A stretch of 44,767 nt of DNA, from the NCBI RefSeq assembly GCF_005870025.1, contig NZ_VATA01000051.1, positions 1-44,767 of the forward strand, given 5' to 3'. The stretch comes from Poseidonocella sp. HB161398. Lineage in GTDB: Bacteria; Pseudomonadota; Alphaproteobacteria; Rhodobacterales; Rhodobacteraceae. Below, one piece after another: positions 26,347-34,138 of the stretch; position 1 is the first letter of the stretch, and each line of letters starts with the position of its first letter. Made by a program: the position numbers and the translations under genes. Under the pieces are notes generated by a model that was not told the origin of the DNA, did not search any database, and worked only from the letters and a program-made list of their open reading frames with translations.

Positions 26347-26745
26347 ATGGAGATAAGACGAAACGGAAGCCGCCCGGCGGCGCCTGGACCCGCCAGGAGC
26401 TTCTCCGGCTCCGTCCGGCGCGAGGCGATCCTCGATGCGGCACAGCCGTCGCGGCTGGCGGCTGGCTTCGTCACTTTCGAGCCCGGCGCACGGACGCATT
26501 GGCACACCCACCCGGTCGGCCAGCTCCTGATCGTCACAGGTGGCTGCGGGCGTGTCGGGACGTGCGGCGGGCCGGTGGAGGAGGTCCGGGCCGGGGACAC
26601 CATCTGGTTCGGGCCGGGCGAAAAGCACTGGCATGGCGCCGGGCCGGACACCGGGATGACGCATGTCGCCGTCACCGAGGCTGAGAACGGCAGCGCCGTC
26701 GATTGGATGGAGCCGGTCACCGAAAAGGAATTCGCCGGAGGCTAA
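26347..26745 (+). CDS. Cupin protein, mandelonitrile-lyase/quercetinase-like
   Basis: The 132-residue single-domain cupin has both motifs: GARTHWHTHPVGQLLIVTGG (three His) and GDTIWFGPGEKHWHGAGP. It resembles small Mn-dependent cupins annotated as (R)-mandelonitrile lyase-like or CMD-associated cupins. The ATG at 26347 is the first with a suitable upstream GAGGA, though spacing is long; an in-frame start at 26257 lacks one. It is followed after 48 bases by an SDR on the same strand, and a CMD-family gene converges on the pair. The substrate is unknown. Confidence 0.8.
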   Translation: MEIRRNGSRPAAPGPARSFSGSVRREAILDAAQPSRLAAGFVTFEPGARTHWHTHPVGQLLIVTGGCGRVGTCGGPVEEVRAGDTIWFGPGEKHWHGAGPDTGMTHVAVTEAENGSAVDWMEPVTEKEFAGG

Positions 26746-26793
26746 GCCTTGCGGCGGGATGCAGAGAGCCCGGAGGGGCCAGGAGGAGTGAAC

Positions 26794-27561
26794 ATGCGAG
26801 GACTTGAGGGCAAGGCCTTCATCGTTACCGGCGCCGGGTCGGGGATCGGCGCGGCCTGCGTCAGGCGGCTACTGGAGGAAGGCTGCAAGGTTGCGGCGGT
26901 GGATCTGGATGCGGCGGCCGCCCGGAAGACGCTGGAGGATGCCGGGGCGGCGGAGGGCATGGCCGCAGCCTTCGGTGCGGATGTCTCCGAACCGGACCGG
27001 GTCTCAGAAGTGGTTGCCGAGGCGGTAGCGCGGTTCGGCGGGCTCGACGGCGTGCTGAACTCGGCAGGCATCCGCGGCGTCGGCAACATCCTGGATACCA
27101 GCCACGAGATCCTGCGCCGCAATATGGCGGTTAATTTCGAGGGCAGCTTCAACACCTGCCAGGCCTTCTGCCGCTATGCCACGGAAAACAGCCGGGCGGG
27201 ATCGATCGTGAACATCTCCTCCCAGGCTGGGATCGAGGCGGTGCCGAACCGCCTGGCCTATGTCGCGTCGAAGCACAGCGTGATCGGCCTGACACGCTCG
27301 GCGGCGCTCGAGATGGCGACCAGCAAGGTACGGGTGAACGCCATCGCGCCGGGGATGATCGCGACCGCGATGACCTCGGGCATGATGGAGGATGCCGGGA
27401 ATCTTGCGCGGATCCGCAAGGCGCATCCGATCGGGCGCGAGGGCCAGCCCTCCGAGATCGCCGCTGCTGCGGCATTTCTGCTTTCGGATGATGCGAGCTA
27501 CGTGACCGGAACGGTGCTCTGCGTCGATGGCGGCATTACCGCGGGGGCGCCGTCCTTCTGA
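26794..27561 (+). CDS. Short-chain dehydrogenase/reductase (FabG-like)
   Basis: The 255-residue classical SDR has TGAGSGIG at residues 12-19, NSAGIRG in place of NNAG, NISSQAG and the catalytic YVASK. The ending ASYVTGTVLCVDGGITAG is FabG-like. It would oxidise an alcohol or reduce a ketone with NAD(P). The ATG at 26794 follows AGGAGGAG. It is 48 bases downstream of the cupin and probably cotranscribed. A bidirectional terminator follows. Confidence 0.87.
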   Translation: MRGLEGKAFIVTGAGSGIGAACVRRLLEEGCKVAAVDLDAAAARKTLEDAGAAEGMAAAFGADVSEPDRVSEVVAEAVARFGGLDGVLNSAGIRGVGNILDTSHEILRRNMAVNFEGSFNTCQAFCRYATENSRAGSIVNISSQAGIEAVPNRLAYVASKHSVIGLTRSAALEMATSKVRVNAIAPGMIATAMTSGMMEDAGNLARIRKAHPIGREGQPSEIAAAAAFLLSDDASYVTGTVLCVDGGITAGAPSF

Positions 27562-27638
27562 GGTCCCCACCTGCCACCGAATGATGCCCGCCCGCCGCTT
27601 CGCTCCCAGGTGGCGAGCGGGCGTCGCTTCGGTTCCGG

Positions 27639-27670
27639 AGCCAGGACAGCCCGCACGGGCTATCCTGGCT
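27639..27670. terminator. Bidirectional terminator between SDR and CMD genes
   Basis: AGCCAGGACAGCCC (27639-27652) and GGGCTATCCTGGCT (27657-27670) form a 14-bp stem with one mismatch and a 4-base loop; CTGCGATTTT follows on the plus strand. It lies between convergent genes. Confidence 0.75.
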
Positions 27671-27688
27671 CTGCGATTTTGGATGGGC

Positions 27689-28018
27689 TCAGGCTTCCCC
27701 GTCCATGTCGGCCTTCATGTCGGCCTGGAATATTTCCAGCCCCGCCTTGGCGGAGTTCACGCCGCAGGGCCAGCCGCCGTAGAAGGCCAGCTGCACCACG
27801 AGGCCGCGCAGCTCGTCGGGAGAGACGCCGTTGCCGATCGCCTTCTTCATATGCGCCTCGAGCTCTGCATTCTTGCCAAGCGCGCCTAGGATGGCGCAAG
27901 TGACGAGGCTCCGGTCGCGCGGCGACAGCTCCGGCTGCATCCAGACATCGTCATAGAGCACGTCCTTGCGTAGCCGGGCGAATTGCGGAACAGCGCGGTA
28001 GAAATCAAGGTCTTCCAT
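27689..28018 (-). CDS. Carboxymuconolactone decarboxylase (CMD) family protein
   Basis: The 109-residue protein is a full-length CMD domain: FARLRKDVLYDDVW, LSPRDRSLVTCAILGALGK, ELEAHMKKAIGNGVSPDELRGLVVQLAFYGGWP and the AKAGLEIF end. It lacks the CxxC of AhpD, so it is of the PcaC-like type rather than a peroxidase. The ATG at 28018 follows AAGGAG. It converges with the cupin-SDR pair; CMD and small cupin genes are often neighbours. The true substrate is unknown. Confidence 0.82.
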   Translation of the reverse strand: MEDLDFYRAVPQFARLRKDVLYDDVWMQPELSPRDRSLVTCAILGALGKNAELEAHMKKAIGNGVSPDELRGLVVQLAFYGGWPCGVNSAKAGLEIFQADMKADMDGEA

Positions 28019-28588
28019 GGTCTCTCTCCTTGGTGGTTCGGAATGGAGCAGCCGGGCGTGGTCTTCCCGGGAGCGCCGGGGCAGGGACGCAGCGGGAGGT
28101 GCCGTCTGGCCCGGAACGCAGGCGGGTCCGAGTTTCTCGCATGGCGCGGCGAAAGGCCGTTTGCCGGTATAGGCCAGAGCGGTCGGGGCGATGTCCTCCA
28201 TGCGGGAGCACTCTAGTACCAGCGAGGGCGGTGTCCTTCAGGGCATTTGCGGGACGCAGACCGCGAGCGCTATGCTCAGGGGTTGCGGAATCCATCCGGC
28301 GGGACGTAGCGAGGCTATGGCGGATGCCGGGGTCTTTGCACTGTAGGCAGCCGTTGCGCGGATCCCGACAACGTGGCGTGCCTCCCGACAAGGCCTGCCA
28401 ATGCGGAGGCCGGGTGGCTGCCAACCGCCGCGCACTCCAGCGGGTGGCGCGGCGGAACGAATGTCCGGGCGCTCCGGCGCCGCGATTGGCCATACCCCAT
28501 CCTTCTGCATCCCGCCGCAGCGGCGGGGTGGCATCCGGTGCCCTCCTTGACGAGCAGGGTAGGTTCGGCCACCATCTTCCGTGCGTTC
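28019..28588. other. Roughly 570-base gap without a recognised gene
   Basis: The gap separates the CMD gene from the 3' end of the thiolase operon and must contain the CMD promoter near its left end. Several open frames exist because of the high G+C, but none has a ribosome binding site or known motif. A short CCCGCCG-CAG-CGGCGGG hairpin lies at 28511-28527. Confidence 0.5.
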
Positions 28589-28620
28589 CGGCCCGCGGCC
28601 GGGACAGGCCGCGGGCCGGG
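28589..28620 (-). terminator. GC-rich terminator of the twelve-gene catabolic operon
   Basis: CCGGCCCGCGGCC (28589-28601) and GGCCGCGGGCCGG (28608-28620) are perfect 13-bp arms with a 6-base loop, starting 3 bases beyond the thiolase stop codon. It lacks a U-tract but is the strongest hairpin in the region. Confidence 0.6.
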
Positions 28621-28623
28621 CGC

Positions 28624-29808
28624 TCATCGCGCTAGGTTCTCGACAATCAGCGCTATACCCTGGCCGCCGCCGATGCACATGGTCGCTGCGCCGTAGCGCC
28701 CGCCCGTGCGCACCAGTTCGTGCAGCAGCTTCGTCGTGATGATTGCGCCGCTGGCCCCGATCGGATGGCCAAGCGCGACTGCGCCGCCATTGGGGTTGAC
28801 CTTGGCCGGATCGAGTTCCAGCTCGGCCGCGACGGCACAGGCCTGGGCGGCGAAGGCCTCGTTCGACTCGATCACGTCGAGATCGGCGACCGTCAGCCCG
28901 GCGCGCTCCAGCGCGACCTGCATGGCCGGGACCGGTCCGATGCCCATGTAGCGCGGATCGACCCCGGCATGGCCATGCGCCAGTACCCGCGCCATCGGCG
29001 CCGCGCCCTGCGCCGCCGCCGCCGCTTCGGTCATCAGGATCACCGAAGAGGCGCCGTCATTGATCCCCGAGGCATTGCCAGCGGTGACCTTGCCGTCCTT
29101 CTTGAAGACCGCGCGCAGTTTTGCCATGTCTTCGAGCGTCGCGCCCGGACGGACATGTTCGTCGGTGTCGAAGATCTGTTCGCCCTTGCGGTTCTTCAGC
29201 GTGACCGGAACGATCTGGCCTTTGAAGAACCCCGCCTCGATGGCGGCGGCGGCGCGGCGGTGGCTCTCGACGGCGAAGGCGTCCTGAGTCTCGCGGCCGA
29301 TGCCGTATTTCTCGGCGACGTTCTCGGCAGTGACGCCCATGTGGCCGTTGCCGAACGGGTCGGTCAGCACCGCAGTCATCATGTCGATCGCCTGGGTTTC
29401 GCCCATCTTCTGGCCCCAGCGAATTCCCGGCATGAGGTAGCCTGCGCGGCTCATGCTTTCCGCGCCGCCGGCCAGCACGATCGAGGCCTCGCCCAGCCGC
29501 AGCGCCTGGATGCCCGAGACGATCGCCTGCAGACCCGAGCCGCAGAGCCGGTTGACGGTCAGGGCGGGCGCGCGTTCGGCCACGCCAGCGCCGACGGCGA
29601 TGGTTCGCGAGACGTACATGTCGCGCGGCTCAGTGTGGATCACGTTGCCGTAGAAGGCCTGATCGACCACGTCGGCGTCGATCCCGGCGCGGGCGATCGC
29701 CTCCCTGGCGGTGATCACGCCCATCTCGGTCGGGGTCATCCCGGCCAGGGCGCCGCCGAAATCTCCGACCGCGGTGCGGACTGCGGATACCAGAACTACA
29801 TTAGTCAT
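28624..29808 (-). CDS. Acetyl-CoA C-acyltransferase (thiolase)
   Basis: The 394-residue protein is a complete thiolase with Cys89 (NRLCGSGLQAI), His348 (GHPIGASG) and Cys378 (MCIGGGQG), the same numbering as the classical Zoogloea enzyme. It cleaves 3-ketoacyl-CoA with CoA to acetyl-CoA and a shorter acyl-CoA, or splits acetoacetyl-CoA. It is the last gene of the operon, 38 bases after the APH kinase. It would give the final cleavage of the pathway, including of acetoacetyl-CoA derived from BKACE-produced acetoacetate. Confidence 0.93.
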   Translation of the reverse strand: MTNVVLVSAVRTAVGDFGGALAGMTPTEMGVITAREAIARAGIDADVVDQAFYGNVIHTEPRDMYVSRTIAVGAGVAERAPALTVNRLCGSGLQAIVSGIQALRLGEASIVLAGGAESMSRAGYLMPGIRWGQKMGETQAIDMMTAVLTDPFGNGHMGVTAENVAEKYGIGRETQDAFAVESHRRAAAAIEAGFFKGQIVPVTLKNRKGEQIFDTDEHVRPGATLEDMAKLRAVFKKDGKVTAGNASGINDGASSVILMTEAAAAAQGAAPMARVLAHGHAGVDPRYMGIGPVPAMQVALERAGLTVADLDVIESNEAFAAQACAVAAELELDPAKVNPNGGAVALGHPIGASGAIITTKLLHELVRTGGRYGAATMCIGGGQGIALIVENLAR

Positions 29809-29846
29809 TGTCTCTGCCTGTTCCTGTCGTGACGGACCTGCCGCGC

Positions 29847-30872
29847 TCAGAGCGCGGGCAGGCCCTCGATTACGTCGATGCCGCGGGCGGCCAGCCGCTG
29901 GGCCATGGAGCCGTGGCGCGCGGCATCCGCCCCGGCGGCGGTTCCCTGGCGGACCCGGTCGGCGATGCCGACCCAGATCACCGAGAAGCGGTAGAGCGCG
30001 AAGGCCTTATGGAAGGTCAGCAGCGGCGGCGTGCCCGGCGCGCAGGCCATGTAGCGCGCGACGAACTCTTCCTCTGTCGGCAGGCCGAGCGCCTCGCGGT
30101 CGAGCCCGAGAATGCCGCCGTATTCCTCGGGGCCGGTATGCCAGGGCAGCACGCAGAAACCGAGATCGGCAAGCGGATGGCCCAGCGTCGAGAGCTCCCA
30201 GTCGAGGATCGCCACCACCCGCGGTTCGGTCGGGTGGAAGATCACGTTGCCCATGCGGAAATCGCCATGTGCAAGGCTCGTCGCGCCGTCATCGGGGGGC
30301 AGGTTGGCCCGCAGCCAGTCGCCGAGCCGGTCGAGCTCGGGGATCGGGCCGCTGGGGCTGGCCTCCCATTGCCGCGACCAGCGGGCGATCTGGCGCTCGA
30401 AATAGTTGCCCGGACGGCCGAAATCGCCGAGCCCGACTTCGTCGGGGCGGACCTTGTGCATCGCGGCCATGGCCTCGGCGAGGCCGAGCCAGATCGCCTT
30501 GCGCTCTTCCTTCGGCACCTCGGGCAGCGCGCAGTCGGTGAAGACCCGGCCATGGACGCGCTCCATCAGGTAGAAGGGCGTGCCCAGCAGTTCCGGATCG
30601 GCATGGTAGAGGATCGGCCGCGCCACCGGCACCCCGGCGGGATGCAGCGCCTCGAGCACGCGGTATTCGCGGTCGACGGCATGCGCGCCCTTCAGGATCG
30701 GGCCGTTGGGCTGCTTGCGCAGCACCATTTCCTGCCCGGTGCAGGTGACGAAATAGGTCGGGTTCGACTGGCCGCCGGCGATCCGCTCGATCGCCATGTC
30801 CCCGGCGGAGCCCAGCTTCTCCGCGAGAAAGCCCCGGAGCCGTTCGGGGTCGAAATCGATGTCAGCACTCAT
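29847..30872 (-). CDS. APH-family phosphotransferase, ACAD10/11-kinase/LvaA-like
   Basis: The 341-residue protein has the aminoglycoside phosphotransferase-like kinase fold: IAGGQSNPTYFVT (residues 31-43, nucleotide loop), MVLRKQP (lysine), the catalytic HGDFRMGN (His202-Gly203-Asp204) and the metal-binding ILDWELSTLGHPLADLGF (Asp224). It belongs to the group found as the N-terminal domain of human ACAD10/11 and as LvaA, which phosphorylate 4-hydroxyacyl-CoAs. It lies next to an ACAD10/11-like dehydrogenase, so the two split genes correspond to the two domains of the fused protein. No small LvaB-like partner gene was seen. Confidence 0.85.
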   Translation of the reverse strand: MSADIDFDPERLRGFLAEKLGSAGDMAIERIAGGQSNPTYFVTCTGQEMVLRKQPNGPILKGAHAVDREYRVLEALHPAGVPVARPILYHADPELLGTPFYLMERVHGRVFTDCALPEVPKEERKAIWLGLAEAMAAMHKVRPDEVGLGDFGRPGNYFERQIARWSRQWEASPSGPIPELDRLGDWLRANLPPDDGATSLAHGDFRMGNVIFHPTEPRVVAILDWELSTLGHPLADLGFCVLPWHTGPEEYGGILGLDREALGLPTEEEFVARYMACAPGTPPLLTFHKAFALYRFSVIWVGIADRVRQGTAAGADAARHGSMAQRLAARGIDVIEGLPAL

Positions 30873-30911
30873 GTCGCCTGTCTCCTCCTCGGCGGGCGGG
30901 GCAGGGGCGCA

Positions 30912-32120
30912 TCACGCGCCCGGGGCCCATTTCCAGAAGTCGCGGCCTTCCTTCTCGATACTGCGGTGCAGCACCATCTTGTGCACCTCGTCGGCGCCGT
31001 CGACGAGCCGCGCCTGCCGCGCATAGCGGTAGATCCATTCCAGCGGCGTGTCCTTGGAATAGCCGCGCGCGCCGTTGATCTGGATCGCGGTGTCGGCGGC
31101 CTTGTGCAGCACGTTGGCGACATGGACCTTGGCCATCGAGACCTCCTTGCGGGCATAGCCGCCGCGGTCGAGCTCCCAGGCCGCCTTCATCACCAGGAGC
31201 CGCCCGATCTCGATCTGCATGCCCAGATCGCCCAGCATCATCTGCACGCTTTCGCGCTTCGACAGCCGCTCGCCGAAGGCAAAGCGGTTATGGGCGTATT
31301 CGCTGGCGATCTCGACGCTGCGCTTCGCGAGGCCCAGCCAGCGCATGCAATGCGTCAGACGCGCCGGACCGAGCCGGATCTGCGTCAGCTTCAGCCCGTC
31401 GCCTTCTTCCATAAGCAGGTTTTCCGCCGGGATCTCCATGTCCTCGTAGACCACCTCGCAATGGCCGCCATGTTCCTCGGGGCCCATGATCGGGATCCGC
31501 CGCTCGATGCGGAAGCCGGGGGTGTTGCGGCGGTGCAGGAAGGCCGACAGCCCCTTGCGCGGATCGTCGGAGGTGCGGGCGATCAGGATGAAGTGGTCGC
31601 TGTCCTCGGCGCCGGTGATGAACCACTTGCGGCCGCGGACGACATAGTTGCCGCCCTTGCGCTCCGCCTTGGTCAGCATCATGCCGCCCGGGTCCGAGCC
31701 CGAGCCGGGCGCCGGTTCGGTCATCACGAAGGCCGAACGCACGTCGCCGCGCACGATCGGCTGTAGCCACTCTTCCTTCTGCGCCTCGGTCCCAACCTTT
31801 TCGAGCACCTGCATGTTGCCGTCGTCGGGAGCGGCGGAATTGAACACGACCGGCCCGAAGATCGAGCGGTTCATCTCCTCATAGCAGACCGCCATCCCGA
31901 CCTTGTCGAGCCCCTGGCCGCCGGTCTCCTTCCGCAGCTGCAGGCACCAGAGGCCCTCGGCCTTGGCGCGGGCGCGCATGTCGTTCAACACCTCGGTACG
32001 GATGTTCTCGTGCGGGTCGTAATTGGCGCGGTCCTCCTCGAGGGGCAGCAGCTCGCGTTCGACGAACCTGGTGATCCGGGCGCGGTAGTCCTCGACCTCG
32101 GGGGAAATGGTGAAATCCAT
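30912..32120 (-). CDS. Acyl-CoA dehydrogenase, ACAD10/11-like
   Basis: The 402-residue flavoprotein has the full ACAD fold: AFVMTEPAPGSGSDPGG and KWFITGAEDSDHF bind FAD and substrate, and the C-terminal helix has INGARGYSKDTPLEWIYRYAR. The usual catalytic IYEGTNEI region reads RLVDGADEVHKM, with Asp374 in the Glu position. This DGxDEVH form is characteristic of the ACAD10/11 group. Together with the adjacent kinase it could convert 4-phosphoacyl-CoA to an enoyl-CoA. Electrons would go to ETF; etfA lies at the right edge of the window. Confidence 0.88.
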   Translation of the reverse strand: MDFTISPEVEDYRARITRFVERELLPLEEDRANYDPHENIRTEVLNDMRARAKAEGLWCLQLRKETGGQGLDKVGMAVCYEEMNRSIFGPVVFNSAAPDDGNMQVLEKVGTEAQKEEWLQPIVRGDVRSAFVMTEPAPGSGSDPGGMMLTKAERKGGNYVVRGRKWFITGAEDSDHFILIARTSDDPRKGLSAFLHRRNTPGFRIERRIPIMGPEEHGGHCEVVYEDMEIPAENLLMEEGDGLKLTQIRLGPARLTHCMRWLGLAKRSVEIASEYAHNRFAFGERLSKRESVQMMLGDLGMQIEIGRLLVMKAAWELDRGGYARKEVSMAKVHVANVLHKAADTAIQINGARGYSKDTPLEWIYRYARQARLVDGADEVHKMVLHRSIEKEGRDFWKWAPGA

Positions 32121-32129
32121 GGGGTGTTC

Positions 32130-32882
32130 CTAAAGCGAAGAGACCAGGTGGCCGCCATCGACGGCGATCACCGATCCGGTCATGAAAGCGCTCTCGTCCG
32201 AGGCAAGCAACAGCAGCGGGCCGTCGAGATCGCGAAGCTGGCCGAGACGGCGCTGCGGCACGCGGCGGATCAGCGCCTGCCCGGCATCGGAAGCGAAGAA
32301 ATCGCGGTTCAGGTCGGTCTCGATATAGCCGGGGCAGAGCGCATTGACGCGGATGCCGTGCCGCGCCCATTCCAGCGCCAGGCTTTTCGACATCTGCACC
32401 ACGCCGGCCTTGGCGGTGGCATAGGCAGCGAGGTTTCCGGCGACGCGCAGTCCGAGGATCGAGGCGATGTTGATGATGCTGCCGCCCTGTCCGGCGGCGG
32501 TCATCGCGCGGGCCGCCGCCTGGGCGACGCGGAAGACGCCGGTCATGTCGGTGTCGATCACCCGCGCCCAATCCTCCTCGGAGGTCTTCAGCGCGGGGCC
32601 GTCCACCGTGACGCCGGCATTGTTGACGACGATGTCATGCGCGGAGCCCGCGAAGGCCGCCGCCACGCTTGCCGGATCGGTCACGTCGAGCGCCACGGCG
32701 CGGGCGCTGCCGCCCGCCGCCACGATCCCGGCAACCAGCTCTTCGAGCCGGTCGGTGCGCCGCGCGGCGGCGGTCACCGCGGCGCCCTCGCGCGCCAGGA
32801 CTTCGGCGAAGTGGTGCCCCAGCCCCGAGGAGGCGCCGGTGACCAGCGCCGTCTTCCCGGAAAGCCGTCCCTGATATGCCAT
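32130..32882 (-). CDS. Short-chain dehydrogenase/reductase of the acyl-CoA operon
   Basis: The 250-residue classical SDR has TGASSGLG at residues 15-22, NNAGVTVDGPALK, INIASILG and YATAK, with a FabG-like end (FMTGSVIAVDGGH). Its place, 9 bases from the ACAD10/11-like gene and near the APH kinase, matches LvaD of the levulinate pathway, an oxidoreductase acting on the hydroxyacyl-CoA. A role as 3-hydroxyacyl-CoA dehydrogenase feeding the thiolase is plausible; specificity cannot be read from sequence. Confidence 0.87.
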   Translation of the reverse strand: MAYQGRLSGKTALVTGASSGLGHHFAEVLAREGAAVTAAARRTDRLEELVAGIVAAGGSARAVALDVTDPASVAAAFAGSAHDIVVNNAGVTVDGPALKTSEEDWARVIDTDMTGVFRVAQAAARAMTAAGQGGSIINIASILGLRVAGNLAAYATAKAGVVQMSKSLALEWARHGIRVNALCPGYIETDLNRDFFASDAGQALIRRVPQRRLGQLRDLDGPLLLLASDESAFMTGSVIAVDGGHLVSSL

Positions 32883-32899
32883 GTCTGTCCTTCCTCCCG

Positions 32900-34087
32900 T
32901 CAGTACGATTTCGGCAGCTCGAGCACGCGCTCGGCAATGAAGGACATGATCATCTCGCGGGTCACCGGGGCAATCCGCGGCAGCACTATCTCGCGGAAAT
33001 AGCGCTCCACGTGGTATTCCTTGGCATAGCCGAAGCCGCCATGGGTGCGCACCGCGCGGTCGCAGGCCTCGAAGGCGGCATCGGCGGCCAGGAATTTCGC
33101 GGCATTGGCTTCGGCGCCGCAGGGCTGGCCGCTGTCATAGAGTCGGCCGGCATGCCAGACCATCAGGTCGGCCGCCTCGAGCGCCATCCAGCTCTGCGCC
33201 AGCGGGTGCTGGATCGACTGGTTCTGGCCGATCTTGCGTCCGAAGACGACGCGCTCGTTGGCATAGTCGGCGGCCTTCTCCAGCGCCCGGCGGCCGACGC
33301 CGATCGCTTCGGCGGCAATCAGCACGCGCTCGGGATTGAGGCTATCGAGCAGCAGCTTGAAGCCCTTGCCTTCCTCGCCGATGCGGTCCTCCTCCGGCAC
33401 CACCAGCCCGTCGATGAAGATCGAGTTCGAGTTGACGGCGTTGCGGCCCATTTTGTCGATCGGGGTGATGTCGATCTTGGCGCGGTCGAGATCGGTGTAG
33501 AACAGCGTCATGCCGTCGGTCGGCTTGCGGCAGTCCTCGATCGGCGTGGTGCGGGTCAGGAGCAGGATCTTGTCGGCATTCTGTGCCGTCGAGGTCCAGA
33601 CCTTCTGGCCGTGGACGATGTAGTTCGCCCCCTGCCGCACCGCGCGGGTGGAGATATGCGTGGTGTCGAGCCCGGCATCGGGTTCAGTCACGCCGAAGCA
33701 GGCCTTCTGCGAACCGTCGACCAGCGGCGGGATCATCCGGTCCTTCTGCTCCTTGGTGCCGTGCTTGACCATGGCATGGGGGCCGAAGAGGTTGATGTGG
33801 ATCGTCGAGCAGGCCGAGATCGCGCCGGCGGAATTGCCGATCGTCTGCATCAGCAGTGCCGCGTCGGTGACGCCCAGGTTCGCGCCGCCATATTCCTCGG
33901 GCATGGTGATGCCGAGCCAGCCGGCATCGGCCATCGCCTTGTGGAATTCGTGCGGGAACTCGTGCTTGCGCTCCTTTTCCAGCCAGAATTCGTCGTCGAA
34001 CCCGTCGCAGATGCGGCGGACCGAGTCCGCGATCTGGCGGCGTTCCTCGGTGATCTCGATGCCTGCGGGCAAATCGCTTTTCTTCAT
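32900..34087 (-). CDS. Acyl-CoA dehydrogenase with non-canonical catalytic region
   Basis: The 395-residue protein has the standard ACAD layout: GITMPEEYGGANLG, ACFGVTEPDAGLDTT, HGQKVWTSTAQNADK, FGRKIGQNQSIQHPLAQ and THGGFGYAKEYHVERYFREI. The last segment reads LPRIAPVTREMIMSFIAERVL, so the usual YEGT glutamate position is Pro374. The base may sit elsewhere, as in isovaleryl-CoA dehydrogenase. The ATG at 34087 follows GGAGGAG. It probably oxidises a different intermediate from the ACAD10/11-like enzyme downstream, perhaps a branched one. Confidence 0.88.
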   Translation of the reverse strand: MKKSDLPAGIEITEERRQIADSVRRICDGFDDEFWLEKERKHEFPHEFHKAMADAGWLGITMPEEYGGANLGVTDAALLMQTIGNSAGAISACSTIHINLFGPHAMVKHGTKEQKDRMIPPLVDGSQKACFGVTEPDAGLDTTHISTRAVRQGANYIVHGQKVWTSTAQNADKILLLTRTTPIEDCRKPTDGMTLFYTDLDRAKIDITPIDKMGRNAVNSNSIFIDGLVVPEEDRIGEEGKGFKLLLDSLNPERVLIAAEAIGVGRRALEKAADYANERVVFGRKIGQNQSIQHPLAQSWMALEAADLMVWHAGRLYDSGQPCGAEANAAKFLAADAAFEACDRAVRTHGGFGYAKEYHVERYFREIVLPRIAPVTREMIMSFIAERVLELPKSY

Positions 34088-34138
34088 GGGATACTCCTCC
34101 CCCGTCATTCGGTGCCGCGCGGCGCGCGGCGGCGCGCC

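Noticed and set aside
28030-28575. Possible small genes in the gap between the CMD and thiolase genes
   Set aside because: The frames on both strands overlap each other, lack ribosome binding sites and show no known motif.
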